64,000 nt of DNA from Chloroflexota bacterium (GTDB lineage Bacteria; Chloroflexota; Dehalococcoidia; Dehalococcoidales; JACQON01). Both the position numbers and the translations under genes were made by a program. The notes beneath the pieces were generated by a model. The model was given only the letters and a program-made list of their open reading frames with translations, ran no database searches and was not told the origin of the DNA. Location of the stretch: positions 88,036 through 152,035 of the forward strand of contig JACQON010000028.1 in assembly GCA_016202545.1 (NCBI GenBank). Direction: 5' to 3'. This document shows positions 34,155 through 43,240 of this stretch, in pieces. Each line of letters begins with the position of its first letter. Positions within the stretch are counted from its first letter, which is position 1.

Positions 34155-35888
34155 GTGTACGGTTTTTATAACAAAGTGTTGCACATTGACCTGGGCCGGA
34201 GGTCGTTCGAGGAAAAGGCCGTTGACGACCAGGTCTATGCCAGTCTGCTGGGAGGCAAAGGGCTGGGCACCTATCTCCTGCTCAATAATACCAGGGCTGG
34301 CCTTGACCCGCTATCGGCGGATAACGCGGTGATTTTTGCCACCGGCCCGGTCGCTGGTACCAGGGTCTTCGGCTCTTCCAGGTACGGAGTGTACACCAAG
34401 TCCCCCTTGACTGATAGATACCTGGAGTCCTATGCCGGAGGCAGCGTGGCTGACCCCCTGAGCCGGACCGGCTACGATGCCATCGTGATAAAGGGGGCTT
34501 CCGATGTCCCCGTTTTTCTGGAGATTTCCGAGTATGAGGTTCAACTCCGTGACGCTGCTCACCTCTGGGGCAAGGATACCTACCAGGCGGAGGATGCCAT
34601 TCGAGAGCAGGTGGGGGTAAAGGGTGCCGGAGTGGTGGTGATTGGCCCCGCCGGGGAAAACCTGGTGAAGTTTGCCGTGGTGGAAAACGACTACTGGAGG
34701 TCGGTAGGCAGGGGCGGCGTTGGGGCGGTGCTGGGGTCGAAGAAAGTCAAGGGCATCGCCTTCTACGGTGACAGGAGGAGGGAAATAGCCGATGAGGACT
34801 TGCTTAACGGCTTTTGCAGCCGGACGGCCATCCAGGGTAAGTCCCATCCCTCGGCGATAGCTTTCAGGACGCTGGGCACGCCCATGATGGTGGCCACGGC
34901 CAATAAGATAGGCGCCTTTCCCACCCGCTACTGGTCTTCGGGCACAGTCGACGGCTGGCAGAACCTGACCGCCGAGGCCTTGAAGGAGAAGTGCAAGGTT
35001 AAACCAAAGACATGCCCGAAGTGCTTTATGGCCTGCGGCAAGCTGACCGAGGTCGTTGACGGAAGGCACCAGGGGTTGATAATTGAAGGGCCTGAATACG
35101 AGACGATTTATGCCTTCGGCGGGCTATGCATGGTCGGTGACTTGCGGGAGATTGCCTATCTTAACGACATCTGCGATAGGCTGGGTATGGATACCATGAC
35201 CGCCGGCAATCTGGCTGCCTTCACCATGGAGGCCTGCCACAGAAAAGCGGTGGACGAGCACATCGAGTACGGCGATGTTGACGCCATTGCCGAGATGCTG
35301 CACAAGATTGCCCGCAGGGAAGGAATCGGCGCCATTCTGGCTGAAGGTATCAGGCACGCCAGCAAACAGTGGGGACTGGAAGACCTGGCGGTCCATGTTA
35401 AAGGTATGGAGCCGGCGGGCTATGACCCCCGGGTCCTGAAGGGGATGGGGCTGGCCTATGCCACCGCAGACAGGGGGGCATGCCATCTCAGGGCAACCGT
35501 CTATAAAGCGGAGCTTTCCGGCATGATACCTCCGGAGCAGGTGGAGGGCAAGGCTGAGATATTTATTGACTTTGAGGATAGGCATACTCTTTTCGATGCC
35601 CTGACCATCTGCCGCTTCTTCCGGGACCTGTATTCCTGGGAGGACATGGAACTGATAGTAAGGGCCACCACCGGCATGGAGGTGGACAAGAAGAAGCTGC
35701 AGGGAATAGCTGCCAACATCCTGAATAAGGCCAGGGAATTCAATATCCGCGAAGGTATGAAAGTGGAAGAGGACAGGCTGCCCGAGCGGTTCTTCACCAA
35801 GAAGCTCGATAACAGCGGCAAGGTGCTGCTGAGGGCCGAGATGGATAAGATGGTCTCCGACTATTATAAGCTCAGGGGCTGGGCTTGA
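34155..35888 (+). CDS. aor: Aldehyde:ferredoxin oxidoreductase (tungstopterin)
   Basis: About 577 residues. It oxidises aldehydes to acids with ferredoxin, using a bis-pyranopterin W cofactor and one [4Fe-4S] cluster. The cluster cysteines are CPKCFMAC (about residues 286-293) and the distant Cys in ALTICRFF (about 484). The N-terminus YGFYNKVLHIDLGRRS and GGKGLGTYLL are typical. GTG 34155 with GGAGG five nt upstream gives the family N-terminus; GTG 34143 is an alternative. It could dispose of aldehydes made by the dehydrogenase/aminotransferase steps and return electrons to ferredoxin. Confidence 0.92.
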   Translation: MYGFYNKVLHIDLGRRSFEEKAVDDQVYASLLGGKGLGTYLLLNNTRAGLDPLSADNAVIFATGPVAGTRVFGSSRYGVYTKSPLTDRYLESYAGGSVADPLSRTGYDAIVIKGASDVPVFLEISEYEVQLRDAAHLWGKDTYQAEDAIREQVGVKGAGVVVIGPAGENLVKFAVVENDYWRSVGRGGVGAVLGSKKVKGIAFYGDRRREIADEDLLNGFCSRTAIQGKSHPSAIAFRTLGTPMMVATANKIGAFPTRYWSSGTVDGWQNLTAEALKEKCKVKPKTCPKCFMACGKLTEVVDGRHQGLIIEGPEYETIYAFGGLCMVGDLREIAYLNDICDRLGMDTMTAGNLAAFTMEACHRKAVDEHIEYGDVDAIAEMLHKIARREGIGAILAEGIRHASKQWGLEDLAVHVKGMEPAGYDPRVLKGMGLAYATADRGACHLRATVYKAELSGMIPPEQVEGKAEIFIDFEDRHTLFDALTICRFFRDLYSWEDMELIVRATTGMEVDKKKLQGIAANILNKAREFNIREGMKVEEDRLPERFFTKKLDNSGKVLLRAEMDKMVSDYYKLRGWA

Positions 35889-35913
35889 ACTGCTTGGGCG
35901 TCGGCAGGATTTT

Positions 35914-37068
35914 ATGAACTCCAGGCTTAATCGTCGTGTCAAGATAGTATGCACTCTGGGCCCTGCCAGCAGCACCCCCGAGGTGATTGAAGGGATGCTC
36001 GAGGCTGGCATGGATGTGGCGCGGCTTAATCTGGCCTATGGCACTCAGGAGGAGCACTCCCGGCTCATCGCCGAAGTCCGCCGGCTCAGCGAGAAGCTGG
36101 CACTTCCCACCGGCATACTCCTCGACCTCCCCGGCCTGAAGCGCCGCAGCGGGGACATCAGAGCGGTATTCGGCGGCGACCTTGATTTCGCCCTGTCTCA
36201 GAAGGCCGATTTCATCGCCCTGTCTTTCATCTCTTCGGCGCAGCAGGTAATTGAGGTCAAGAGGATGCTGGGTGAGATGAGCGCCGATGTATCGCTGGTG
36301 GTCAAGATAGAGGAGGCAGCGGCACTGGAAGACAGCGCTGCCATCCTTGAAATCGGAGACGGGCTCATGGTAGCCAGGGGAGACCTGGCCCTGGAGATAA
36401 GCATCGAGAAAGTGCCCCTGGCCCAGAAGCGGCTTATACGGGATGCGAACTATCGTGGTAGGCCGGTAATAACGGCCACCCAGATGCTTGAGTCCATGGC
36501 CCGTTCGCCTGCCCCGACCAGGGCGGAAGCGGCCGATGTGGCCAATGCCATTCTCGATGGCACCGATGCCGTGATGCTGTCTGAGGAAACTGCCATCGGC
36601 AGCTACCCAGTCGAAGCTGTCCAGATGATGGCCAGGATAGCCGTGGAAGCTGAGACTGCGCTGCCGTATCAGCAGATACTTCACGAGCGGTGGCAGCACG
36701 CTCCCCCTGAAGTCAACGATGCCACCGCCGGTGCCGCCTGCCAGATTGCCCACCAGATACAGGCCAGAGCGATTGTAGCCTTTACCGCCGGCGGGACTAC
36801 GGCGTTACGGGTGTCCAAATACCGGCCGCGCCAGCCGGTGCTGGCGGTGACGCCGTCGGATAAGATAGTGAGGCGCCTTTCCCTGGCCTGGGGAGTCCTG
36901 CCGGTGAGAAAACCAGACACGGCGAACCTGGAGCAAGTTTTCGACCTAGCGCGGGTGGTAGCCCTGGAGACAGGGGCAGCCAAAAGCGGTGACCTGCTGG
37001 TGGTCACCGCCGGCATCCCTCTTAGCTTCGCCGGGAGCACTAATCTGGTCAAGGTGCACCGCGTTTGA
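35914..37068 (+). CDS. Pyruvate-kinase-like protein without the B (lid) domain
   Basis: 384 residues, about 90-100 fewer than ordinary pyruvate kinase. The barrel (KIVCTLGPASS) runs to DLPGLKRRSG at residue 80 and then joins directly to the residues that normally follow the lid (DLDFALSQKADFIALSF), so the B domain is cleanly absent. Kept: Lys131/Glu133 (VVKIEEA), Asp157 (VARGDL) and Thr189 (TATQMLESM). Changed: the NFSHG potassium motif is NLAYG, the DTKGPEIR motif is DLPGLKRR, and GDLGVEI is GDLALEI. The C-terminal domain is present. Normal phosphoryl transfer is doubtful; it may catalyse a different enolate reaction. It is the last gene of the operon. Confidence 0.85.
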   Translation: MNSRLNRRVKIVCTLGPASSTPEVIEGMLEAGMDVARLNLAYGTQEEHSRLIAEVRRLSEKLALPTGILLDLPGLKRRSGDIRAVFGGDLDFALSQKADFIALSFISSAQQVIEVKRMLGEMSADVSLVVKIEEAAALEDSAAILEIGDGLMVARGDLALEISIEKVPLAQKRLIRDANYRGRPVITATQMLESMARSPAPTRAEAADVANAILDGTDAVMLSEETAIGSYPVEAVQMMARIAVEAETALPYQQILHERWQHAPPEVNDATAGAACQIAHQIQARAIVAFTAGGTTALRVSKYRPRQPVLAVTPSDKIVRRLSLAWGVLPVRKPDTANLEQVFDLARVVALETGAAKSGDLLVVTAGIPLSFAGSTNLVKVHRV

Positions 37069-37074
37069 CATACA

Positions 37075-37104
37075 GATAGAGGACAGGCCAGCCTGTCCTC
37101 TATC
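37075..37104. terminator. Bidirectional hairpin between convergent genes
   Basis: A perfect 14-bp inverted repeat GATAGAGGACAGGC / GCCTGTCCTCTATC separated by CA. It lies between the stops of the pyruvate-kinase-like gene and hsp20. T-tracts are weak on both sides, so strength is uncertain. Confidence 0.7.
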
Positions 37105-37121
37105 GTTTGCCTCGCTTAGCC

Positions 37122-37589
37122 TCACTTAATCGTAATTGCGATGTGCTTAGCCTTTACCTCTGCGCTCTTGGGCAGCCTTATCTCGAGGAGACCGTTCTCG
37201 AATGTGGCCGAGATGTTATTGGCATCAACAGGGAAGGGAAGAGTTACCGTGCGGAGGTACTGGCCGAAACAGCGCTCGCAGGTGTATGACTTGACATCCT
37301 CGCTGACTTCCTCCTGGCGCTTCTCAGCCTTTATGGTGAGGCACTCGCCTTCCAGGCTGATGTCAATATCCTCCTTCTTAATGCCGGGAAGCTCCGCTCT
37401 CATTACCAACTCATCCTTCTGCTCGTACATATCCAGCCTGGGGAAGAAGTCGCTGCGCCATTCAGAAGGCGTCCAGGACTCCCACATCTCCATCGCCATC
37501 CTGTCCACATCCTCGAAAAGCCTGAATGGATGATAGTGAGGCTCTCTCAGGCTCAAAGCTCGGCTTGAACTCCTGACTACAATCGCCAT
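37122..37589 (-). CDS. Hsp20/alpha-crystallin small heat-shock protein
   Basis: 155 residues. The alpha-crystallin domain starts at RLDMYEQKDELVMRAELPGIKKEDI (about 51-75), with ENGLLEIRLPK near 131-141 and a short C-terminal tail. It holds unfolded proteins in soluble oligomers. Unusual for the family, it has CERC (Cys104, Cys107) within the normally ERxYGxF segment, so it could be redox- or zinc-responsive. AGGAGGG precedes ATG 37589. A dyad and promoter lie upstream. Confidence 0.92.
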   Translation of the reverse strand: MAIVVRSSSRALSLREPHYHPFRLFEDVDRMAMEMWESWTPSEWRSDFFPRLDMYEQKDELVMRAELPGIKKEDIDISLEGECLTIKAEKRQEEVSEDVKSYTCERCFGQYLRTVTLPFPVDANNISATFENGLLEIRLPKSAEVKAKHIAITIK

Positions 37590-37621
37590 CGTTCCGCCCT
37601 CCTTTCTCATAGTCTCTAATT

Positions 37622-37672
37622 CCTATAAAAATAATAGCGCATAGGTTGTCAAATGTAAGTGACTTTTGTCAC
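37622..37672 (-). promoter_or_regulatory. Promoter region of hsp20 with dyad
   Basis: Minus-strand reading: TTGACA (37647-37652) with an AT-rich -10 region (TTTTATAGG, about 37622-37630). Just upstream is the perfect dyad GTGAC-AAAA-GTCAC (37659-37672). The spacing suits an activator or repressor site; the -10 is not well fixed. Confidence 0.5.
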
Positions 37673-37708
37673 CTCATCTTGGGGAAGAGATGGCCGGATG
37701 TGGGGAAT

Positions 37709-37918
37709 CTAAGCCTGGTCTTCGGGGTGGATAACGTACTTGCAGGATATGGCCCCGCGTGGGCATACCCATTCGCAGACACCACAGAAATCGCAGCTTT
37801 CCGTTTCCACTATGTTGACCTTGCCCGCGGCTGGAACAATGCCATCACCGTGACACGCCGCCAGGCACAGACCGCAGCCATCGCATAGCTCAATATCTAA
37901 CTCAGGCATCACCGGCAT
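37709..37918 (-). CDS. 2x[4Fe-4S] ferredoxin
   Basis: 69 residues, bacterial-type. Two cluster motifs CDGCGLCLAAC and CDFCGVCEWVCP are complete. A low-potential electron carrier. It is 107 nt downstream of, and co-directional with, the Crp/Fnr regulator gene, but may have its own promoter. Start at ATG 37918 or 37909. Confidence 0.92.
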   Translation of the reverse strand: MPVMPELDIELCDGCGLCLAACHGDGIVPAAGKVNIVETESCDFCGVCEWVCPRGAISCKYVIHPEDQA

Positions 37919-38025
37919 CGATACGCCTCCACATGCGAAGCTAATATTTAATTATTGATTTGAGTAGCTGAATCTATTATGTCCGACCTGGCCGGCCAGG
38001 TCTGTGATATTAGTCATACCCCGTC

Positions 38026-38697
38026 TCACAGACTGCTCAGCTCGGTCAGTCGCTTCTTGTCGGCGATGATTATCTGGTTATGCTTCAGCCTGATGGCGCC
38101 CATCGCCTCCAGCTCTCTCAACGAGCGGTTGACCAGTTCCCGCACCGTGCCTATCATGGCCGCCATCTCTTGCTGGGTAACCCTCACTTCCTTCGCACCG
38201 GCCCGCTCCAGTTTCTCCTGCTCCAGGAGGAAGCGGGCCAGCCTGGCGGTAACGTTTTTGAAGACCAGCTCGGTGGCCAGCCTGACCAGGTGGCGCTGGC
38301 GAACGGCCAGTACCAGTGCGATGTTTGAGTTGACCTGGGGATAGGCACGTAGAATGTGGGACAGGTCTCCCTGGTGCAGCCCATAGAGCAACACCGGGCT
38401 CATGGTCATGGCGCTGAGGGCGTTTATCCCATTGCCGAGGATGGCATCGTCATTGACCGAGTCTCCACCGTAGACCAGACGGACGACGAATTCCCGTCCC
38501 TCGGCGGAAGTGGCAAATAGCTTCAGCACCCCTGAGATTACAAAGTAGAGGACGTCTGCCTCCTGTCCCTCCCACAGAATTGTCTCGCCGGATGGCAGCT
38601 TTCTTTCCGTTATAAGGCGGCGTATGTCTTCCAGGGCAGCCGGGTCCAGTTTAGAGAAATAGCAGGCTGTCCTGAGCAACTCCATCGTGGCTGTCAT
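38026..38697 (-). CDS. Crp/Fnr-family transcription regulator
   Basis: 223 residues. A cNMP-binding beta-barrel (about 15-120: SGETILWEGQEADVLYFVISG, GREFVVRLVYGGD) precedes the dimerisation helix and a winged HTH (VTQQEMAAMIGTVRELVNRSLREL, about 170-195). The FNR N-terminal cluster cysteines are absent (only Cys12), so it is not a classical oxygen sensor; the effector is unknown. It could recognise the GTGAC-N4-GTCAC dyad upstream of hsp20; that is inference from motif type. Confidence 0.9.
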   Translation of the reverse strand: MTATMELLRTACYFSKLDPAALEDIRRLITERKLPSGETILWEGQEADVLYFVISGVLKLFATSAEGREFVVRLVYGGDSVNDDAILGNGINALSAMTMSPVLLYGLHQGDLSHILRAYPQVNSNIALVLAVRQRHLVRLATELVFKNVTARLARFLLEQEKLERAGAKEVRVTQQEMAAMIGTVRELVNRSLRELEAMGAIRLKHNQIIIADKKRLTELSSL

Positions 38698-38759
38698 AGC
38701 CCTCCTGATTCACCGCGTCGTTGCCCACGCCTCGCTGGCGCTTGCTGCACCCGGTTTTC

Positions 38760-41204
38760 TTACTTGGCCTCTTTTTTCTCCTCGGCGTAGAAGCCCTTCA
38801 TCCTGTCGGCCATTTCTCTGAGCTGTCTGTCCACTAGGAAGTTGATGGTGCCCTCCGGATAGGTGCCGTCCTCTCTTTTTTCACCGGCGGGGATACCGGT
38901 AAGTATCTCGATGCCTTCGTCTATGGTCTGTGCGGCATAGATGTGAAATTGGCCGCGGCGCACGGCCTCGACTACCTCATCCCGCAGCATCAAGTTCCTG
39001 GTGTTCTGGTGGGGTATCAGCACCCCCTGGTCACCGGTCAGCCCCCTGGCCTGGCACACCTGGAAGAAGCCCTCTATCTTCTGATTTACGCCGCCTATGG
39101 GTTGGAGCTCGCCTTTCTGATTGACCGAGCCGGTAACGGCCAGGTTCTGTTTTATGGGCACCCCGGAGAGGCTGGAGATGATGGAGTATAACTCGGCGGA
39201 AGAGGCGCTGTCACCTTCCACGCCTTCATAAGATTGCTCAAAGCACAGGCTTGCTGACAGCGACAGGGGCTTGTCCTGGGCGTATTTCCAGCCCAGGTAG
39301 CCGCTGAGAATCATGACCCCCTTGTTGTGGATGGGACCGCTGAGCTGGGACTCTCGCTCGATATTGATGACGCCGCTGCGGCCGAGGAAGGTCTTGACGG
39401 TGATTCGCGATGGCTTGCCAAAGGCTATATCGCCCATGTTGTAGACGCTGAGGCCGTTTACCTGTCCCACCGTGGCGCCCTGGGTATCTATCATGATGAT
39501 GCCGCGGCTTATCATATCCCGGAGACGCTCATCGACGAGGTCATGTCTGAACAGCTTCTCGTCAATGGCCTTCTGCACATGGCGGGCCGAGATAAACTCG
39601 GCTTTTTCTTGTAATGCCCAGTAGTTGGCTTCCTCAATCAGTTCCTTAATCTGGGCGAATCTCGACGATAGTCTTTCCTGGTCAGCCACCATCCTGGAGG
39701 AGTGCTCAATAACCCTGGCCACGCCCTCAGGGTCAAAGTGTCTGGCCTCACAATCTTCGCAGCAGCCGGAGATAAAGGCGGCATAGTCCAGCATGTTCTT
39801 CTCGGTTTTTTCGGCCTCGAAGTTGAAGTCGGCCTTGACTTTGAATATCTCCCAGAAGTCCTCATCGTACGTTGACAGCAGGTGATAGAGAAGGGCATCG
39901 CCAATGAGTACCACCTTAACCTTTATCGGCATGGGGTCGGGTCTCATCCCCTGTGGTGCGATGAAGCCAAATTGCTCGAAGGGGTCCTCGATTCGGACCT
40001 CGCGGTTTCTGATTGCCCGTTTCAACCCTGGCCATACCCCCGGATTTATGAGCACGTCAGGGGCACTCACCAGTAGATAGCCGCCGTTGGCTAAGCTCAG
40101 GGCGCCGGGCTTGAGCATGGTGTGGTCGCTCAGGTAGCCGCCGAAAATGAAGCGCCTTTCAATTTTGCCGAACATGTTGCCAAAATTGGGGTTGGGTTCA
40201 ATAATCACCGGCGGCCCATGGGTATCGCTGTTGTCTACGAAAACATTGACCTGAAAAGGCAAGAATGGGTTCCTGCCTCCCATGACCTGGCTGACCGGCA
40301 CCCCGAACACCGGATGAACCGGCTCCTCGGTGCTCTTGAAAATCTCAAGGTTGTCCAGGGTGTAGCTCTTCAGTTCATTGAGGTACTGCGTTACCCTGGC
40401 TGACTCAGCGTATTCGGTCGTAACGGGGTCAAAAAGCCGGGCGATGGTAAACTCGCCGATGTCCTTATCCATCTTCTGCAATCGTTCGGCGGTTCTCTGC
40501 TCTACGGCCCTGATTTGCTCAAAGCTGGCCTGGAGTTTTCTTCTCAGTTCCGCCTGACTGGCCTCGAGTTTTTTCCTGGCCTTCTCTGCCAGGGCGTGAT
40601 ATTCGCTCTCCTCCATGGGGCGGCCTTCAACCAGGGGAACCAGGACCGGCCCTGCCGGCGTCACCTGGAGGGAGAAACCTTGCTGGCGGGACTCGTTGGC
40701 TATTTCTTCAAGGCTCTTCTGCTGCTCAGCCATGCCCTCTTCCAGTGTCTTTTGTCTCTGGTTTTTGTACTGCTCGCTGGAGAAAGCCCTGCCCAACTCC
40801 TCCCTGGTCTTGGTCAACAGGTCGGCGACCTGGTCGCGCAGTTTCTTGCCCTTGCCCTGGGAGAGGCACATTATCCGGGGGCGGTCTGGCTCCTTGAAGT
40901 TGTACGTATAGCACCAGTCATCAAGTACAAATGTCTCGCCCCTGGCCTCCTTCTCCTTTATCACCTTCTCAATGTAGGTCTTCACCATTGACGTCTTGCC
41001 GGTGCCGGTCAGCCCGGCCACGTAAATGTTGTAGCCGGAATTTACCATGTTCAGGCCAAATTGCACCGCTTTTATCGCTCGCGGCTGACCGATAAACTCC
41101 CGAAGGGGGGCTAAATCCTTGGTGCATTTAAACCGGAACAGGCCGGGGTCACACCGCCAGTGCAGCTTCTCGGGGGGCACTTCATGTTTTTCAAGCGCTA
41201 TCAT
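38760..41204 (-). CDS. Lon-type AAA+ ATP-dependent protease (AAA_32/S16 family)
   Basis: 814 residues. Walker A is GLTGTGKTS (64-72), with a coiled-coil region (about 155-260) and an AAA_32 ATPase core. The C-terminal S16 protease domain has the Ser-Lys dyad Ser666 (EGDSASSAE) and Lys709 (GGVNQKIEG). It lacks the N-terminal LAN domain of LonA and has no membrane segments of archaeal LonB, so it is a soluble Lon-like protease degrading misfolded proteins. It is linked in direction to trpS but separated by 85 nt. AGGAGG precedes ATG 41204. Confidence 0.92.
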   Translation of the reverse strand: MIALEKHEVPPEKLHWRCDPGLFRFKCTKDLAPLREFIGQPRAIKAVQFGLNMVNSGYNIYVAGLTGTGKTSMVKTYIEKVIKEKEARGETFVLDDWCYTYNFKEPDRPRIMCLSQGKGKKLRDQVADLLTKTREELGRAFSSEQYKNQRQKTLEEGMAEQQKSLEEIANESRQQGFSLQVTPAGPVLVPLVEGRPMEESEYHALAEKARKKLEASQAELRRKLQASFEQIRAVEQRTAERLQKMDKDIGEFTIARLFDPVTTEYAESARVTQYLNELKSYTLDNLEIFKSTEEPVHPVFGVPVSQVMGGRNPFLPFQVNVFVDNSDTHGPPVIIEPNPNFGNMFGKIERRFIFGGYLSDHTMLKPGALSLANGGYLLVSAPDVLINPGVWPGLKRAIRNREVRIEDPFEQFGFIAPQGMRPDPMPIKVKVVLIGDALLYHLLSTYDEDFWEIFKVKADFNFEAEKTEKNMLDYAAFISGCCEDCEARHFDPEGVARVIEHSSRMVADQERLSSRFAQIKELIEEANYWALQEKAEFISARHVQKAIDEKLFRHDLVDERLRDMISRGIIMIDTQGATVGQVNGLSVYNMGDIAFGKPSRITVKTFLGRSGVINIERESQLSGPIHNKGVMILSGYLGWKYAQDKPLSLSASLCFEQSYEGVEGDSASSAELYSIISSLSGVPIKQNLAVTGSVNQKGELQPIGGVNQKIEGFFQVCQARGLTGDQGVLIPHQNTRNLMLRDEVVEAVRRGQFHIYAAQTIDEGIEILTGIPAGEKREDGTYPEGTINFLVDRQLREMADRMKGFYAEEKKEAK

Positions 41205-41289
41205 GGCTTCCTCCTGACCGGTTATTCTGTGCGGTTAGGACATATGCCCACAATTTTGATGATATAGCAATCCCTCCTGTCCGTCAATG

Positions 41290-42282
41290 CTAGCCCAGCC
41301 CTATTTTCTCTTTCACCATAGCCAGGGTTTTTTCAGCGATTGGCTGCACCTTTGATGCTCCTTCGGCAAGCAGGCGGTCAATATGTCCAGGGTCGGCGGT
41401 GAGCTCCCGATACCGGGATTGCAGGGGCTGGAGCTGCGCGGTGATTACCTCCGCCAGCTCTCGTTTGAGTTCGGCGTAGCCTTTCCCCTCGAAACTGGCC
41501 TCGATTTCTGCCCGGCTGCGCCCGGTAAAAAGCTCGTAGATGACGAGCAGGTTGTAGATTCCAGGGCGGCTTTCATCGAAGCGAATGTCGCGCAGGGAAT
41601 CGGTGGTGGCCCTCATGATTTTAGCGCGGATTTCGTCCGGAGAGTCAAGCAAGTTGATGGCGTGACCGGGATTTGTCTCGCTCTTGCTCATCTTCTTGGT
41701 CGGGTCATCCAGTCCCATGATGCGCGCCCCTGTCTTGGGGATTACCGCCTCAGGGAGCTTGAAGGTGTCACCGTATATTGAATTGAACCGGGCGGCCACA
41801 TCCCGCGTCAACTCCAGGTGCTGCTTCTGGTCTTCCCCCACCGGCACCAGGTCGGTTTGGTAAAGCAGAATATCGGCAGCCATGAGCGCAGGATAGTCAA
41901 ACAGGCCGACGCCGGCCATCCCCCTCTCTTTTTGTGATTTCTCCTTGAACTGTGTCATCCGCATCATCCAGCCCATGGGGATAAAGCAGTTCAGTATCCA
42001 GGTCATTTCAGAGTGAGCGCAGATTTGTGACTGGACGAAGACCACTGATGTTTCCGGGCTTATTCCGGCGGCAATGAGGAGGCCGGTGACCTCGCGTATC
42101 TTCGCTTTGAGCGTCCCGGGTTCCTGGGGGACGGTGATGGCATGCAGGTCAACGATGCAGAAGATGCTATCGAATTCAGCTTGAGATTTCACCCAGTGCT
42201 GGACGGCGCCCAGATAGTTCCCGATATGAATGCTGCCCGTTGGCTGAATTCCGGAAAAGATGCGCTTTTTCTGTGGTATCAT
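41290..42282 (-). CDS. trpS: Tryptophanyl-tRNA synthetase
   Basis: 330 residues, class I. GIQPTGSIHIGNYLGA holds the HIGH-like HIGN, and KKMSKSETNPGH is the KMSKS loop. Usual length for bacterial TrpRS. No attenuator or T-box leader is seen in the short upstream region (42283-42418). Confidence 0.97.
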   Translation of the reverse strand: MIPQKKRIFSGIQPTGSIHIGNYLGAVQHWVKSQAEFDSIFCIVDLHAITVPQEPGTLKAKIREVTGLLIAAGISPETSVVFVQSQICAHSEMTWILNCFIPMGWMMRMTQFKEKSQKERGMAGVGLFDYPALMAADILLYQTDLVPVGEDQKQHLELTRDVAARFNSIYGDTFKLPEAVIPKTGARIMGLDDPTKKMSKSETNPGHAINLLDSPDEIRAKIMRATTDSLRDIRFDESRPGIYNLLVIYELFTGRSRAEIEASFEGKGYAELKRELAEVITAQLQPLQSRYRELTADPGHIDRLLAEGASKVQPIAEKTLAMVKEKIGLG

Positions 42283-42418
42283 TTACCTTTCACCTGTGCC
42301 TCAGATTTTCAATTGCGGAGCAGCCGTTGATGTCTCTCCGCGGGACTGGCCGGGCCATTCCTATGCTAGCTTGAATGAGTGTCCGGCGTCAACATCCGTT
42401 GTGTGAGACCTTGTAACA

Positions 42419-43240
42419 CTACGAATGCCAGAAGACCCGGCGCCGGACAGCTATTGCCACGGCAAATAGCGTAACAGCCACCAGTGTCATGGCAGGTCCC
42501 GAGGGAAGGTTCAGGTAAAAGGAGAGGTACAGGCCCGCTACCGCGATACCTGCTCCCAGCAAAGCTCCGACAGCCATAGACGGAGCAAACCGGCGGACCA
42601 AAAGGCGCGCCGTGGCGGCAGGCACTATTAGCATCGCCAGGACTAAAATTATCCCCACCGCTTGCAGGGCTACCACGATGACCAGGGCCAGTATCACGAG
42701 CAGCACGTTGTCAAGAAACCCGGTAGGAAGACCGGCCACTCTGGCACCCACAGGGTCGAAGGTGGCGAAAACAAGTTCTTTATGAAAGGCATAAAGCAAT
42801 AGAAGGGCGAGTATTCCCAGCCCCACCGTAGATGCCACGTCCCCCCAACTGACGCCCAGTATCTGGCCAAGCAGAATATCCTCCAGTCTCACGGCCAGCC
42901 CGCGAGAGATGCTCAACATGGCCAGTCCCAGAGCGAAAAGACCGACGAACAGGATGCCGATGGCGGTGTCTTCACTGAGGCCGGTACGCTTGCCCAGATA
43001 CCCGATGAGGATAGCCATGAGCACCGCCATCGGTATCGTCCCGACGATGGGACTCAGTCCCAGCAACACGGCGAGCACGATGCCGGGCAGGACGGCGTGG
43101 GAGAGCGCGTCCCCCATAAGGGCCAGGCCGCGGCTGACGACATAAGCCCCCATGACCGGGGCTATTATTCCTACCGCAACCGATACGATAAGAGCCCGGA
43201 CCATGAAGCTGAACTGGAATGGCTCAAGCAGGATTTCCAT
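42419..43240 (-). CDS. Zn/Mn/Fe ABC transporter permease (ZnuB/MntB family)
   Basis: 273 residues with about eight membrane helices. The MGAYVVSRGLALMGDALSHAV segment is the family signature. ATG 43240 overlaps the ATPase gene end by 17 nt; a longer frame beginning at 43294 is not preferred. It pairs with the ATPase and binding protein upstream, so all three form one divalent-metal importer operon. Metal identity (Zn or Mn) is unresolved. Confidence 0.92.
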   Translation of the reverse strand: MEILLEPFQFSFMVRALIVSVAVGIIAPVMGAYVVSRGLALMGDALSHAVLPGIVLAVLLGLSPIVGTIPMAVLMAILIGYLGKRTGLSEDTAIGILFVGLFALGLAMLSISRGLAVRLEDILLGQILGVSWGDVASTVGLGILALLLLYAFHKELVFATFDPVGARVAGLPTGFLDNVLLVILALVIVVALQAVGIILVLAMLIVPAATARLLVRRFAPSMAVGALLGAGIAVAGLYLSFYLNLPSGPAMTLVAVTLFAVAIAVRRRVFWHS

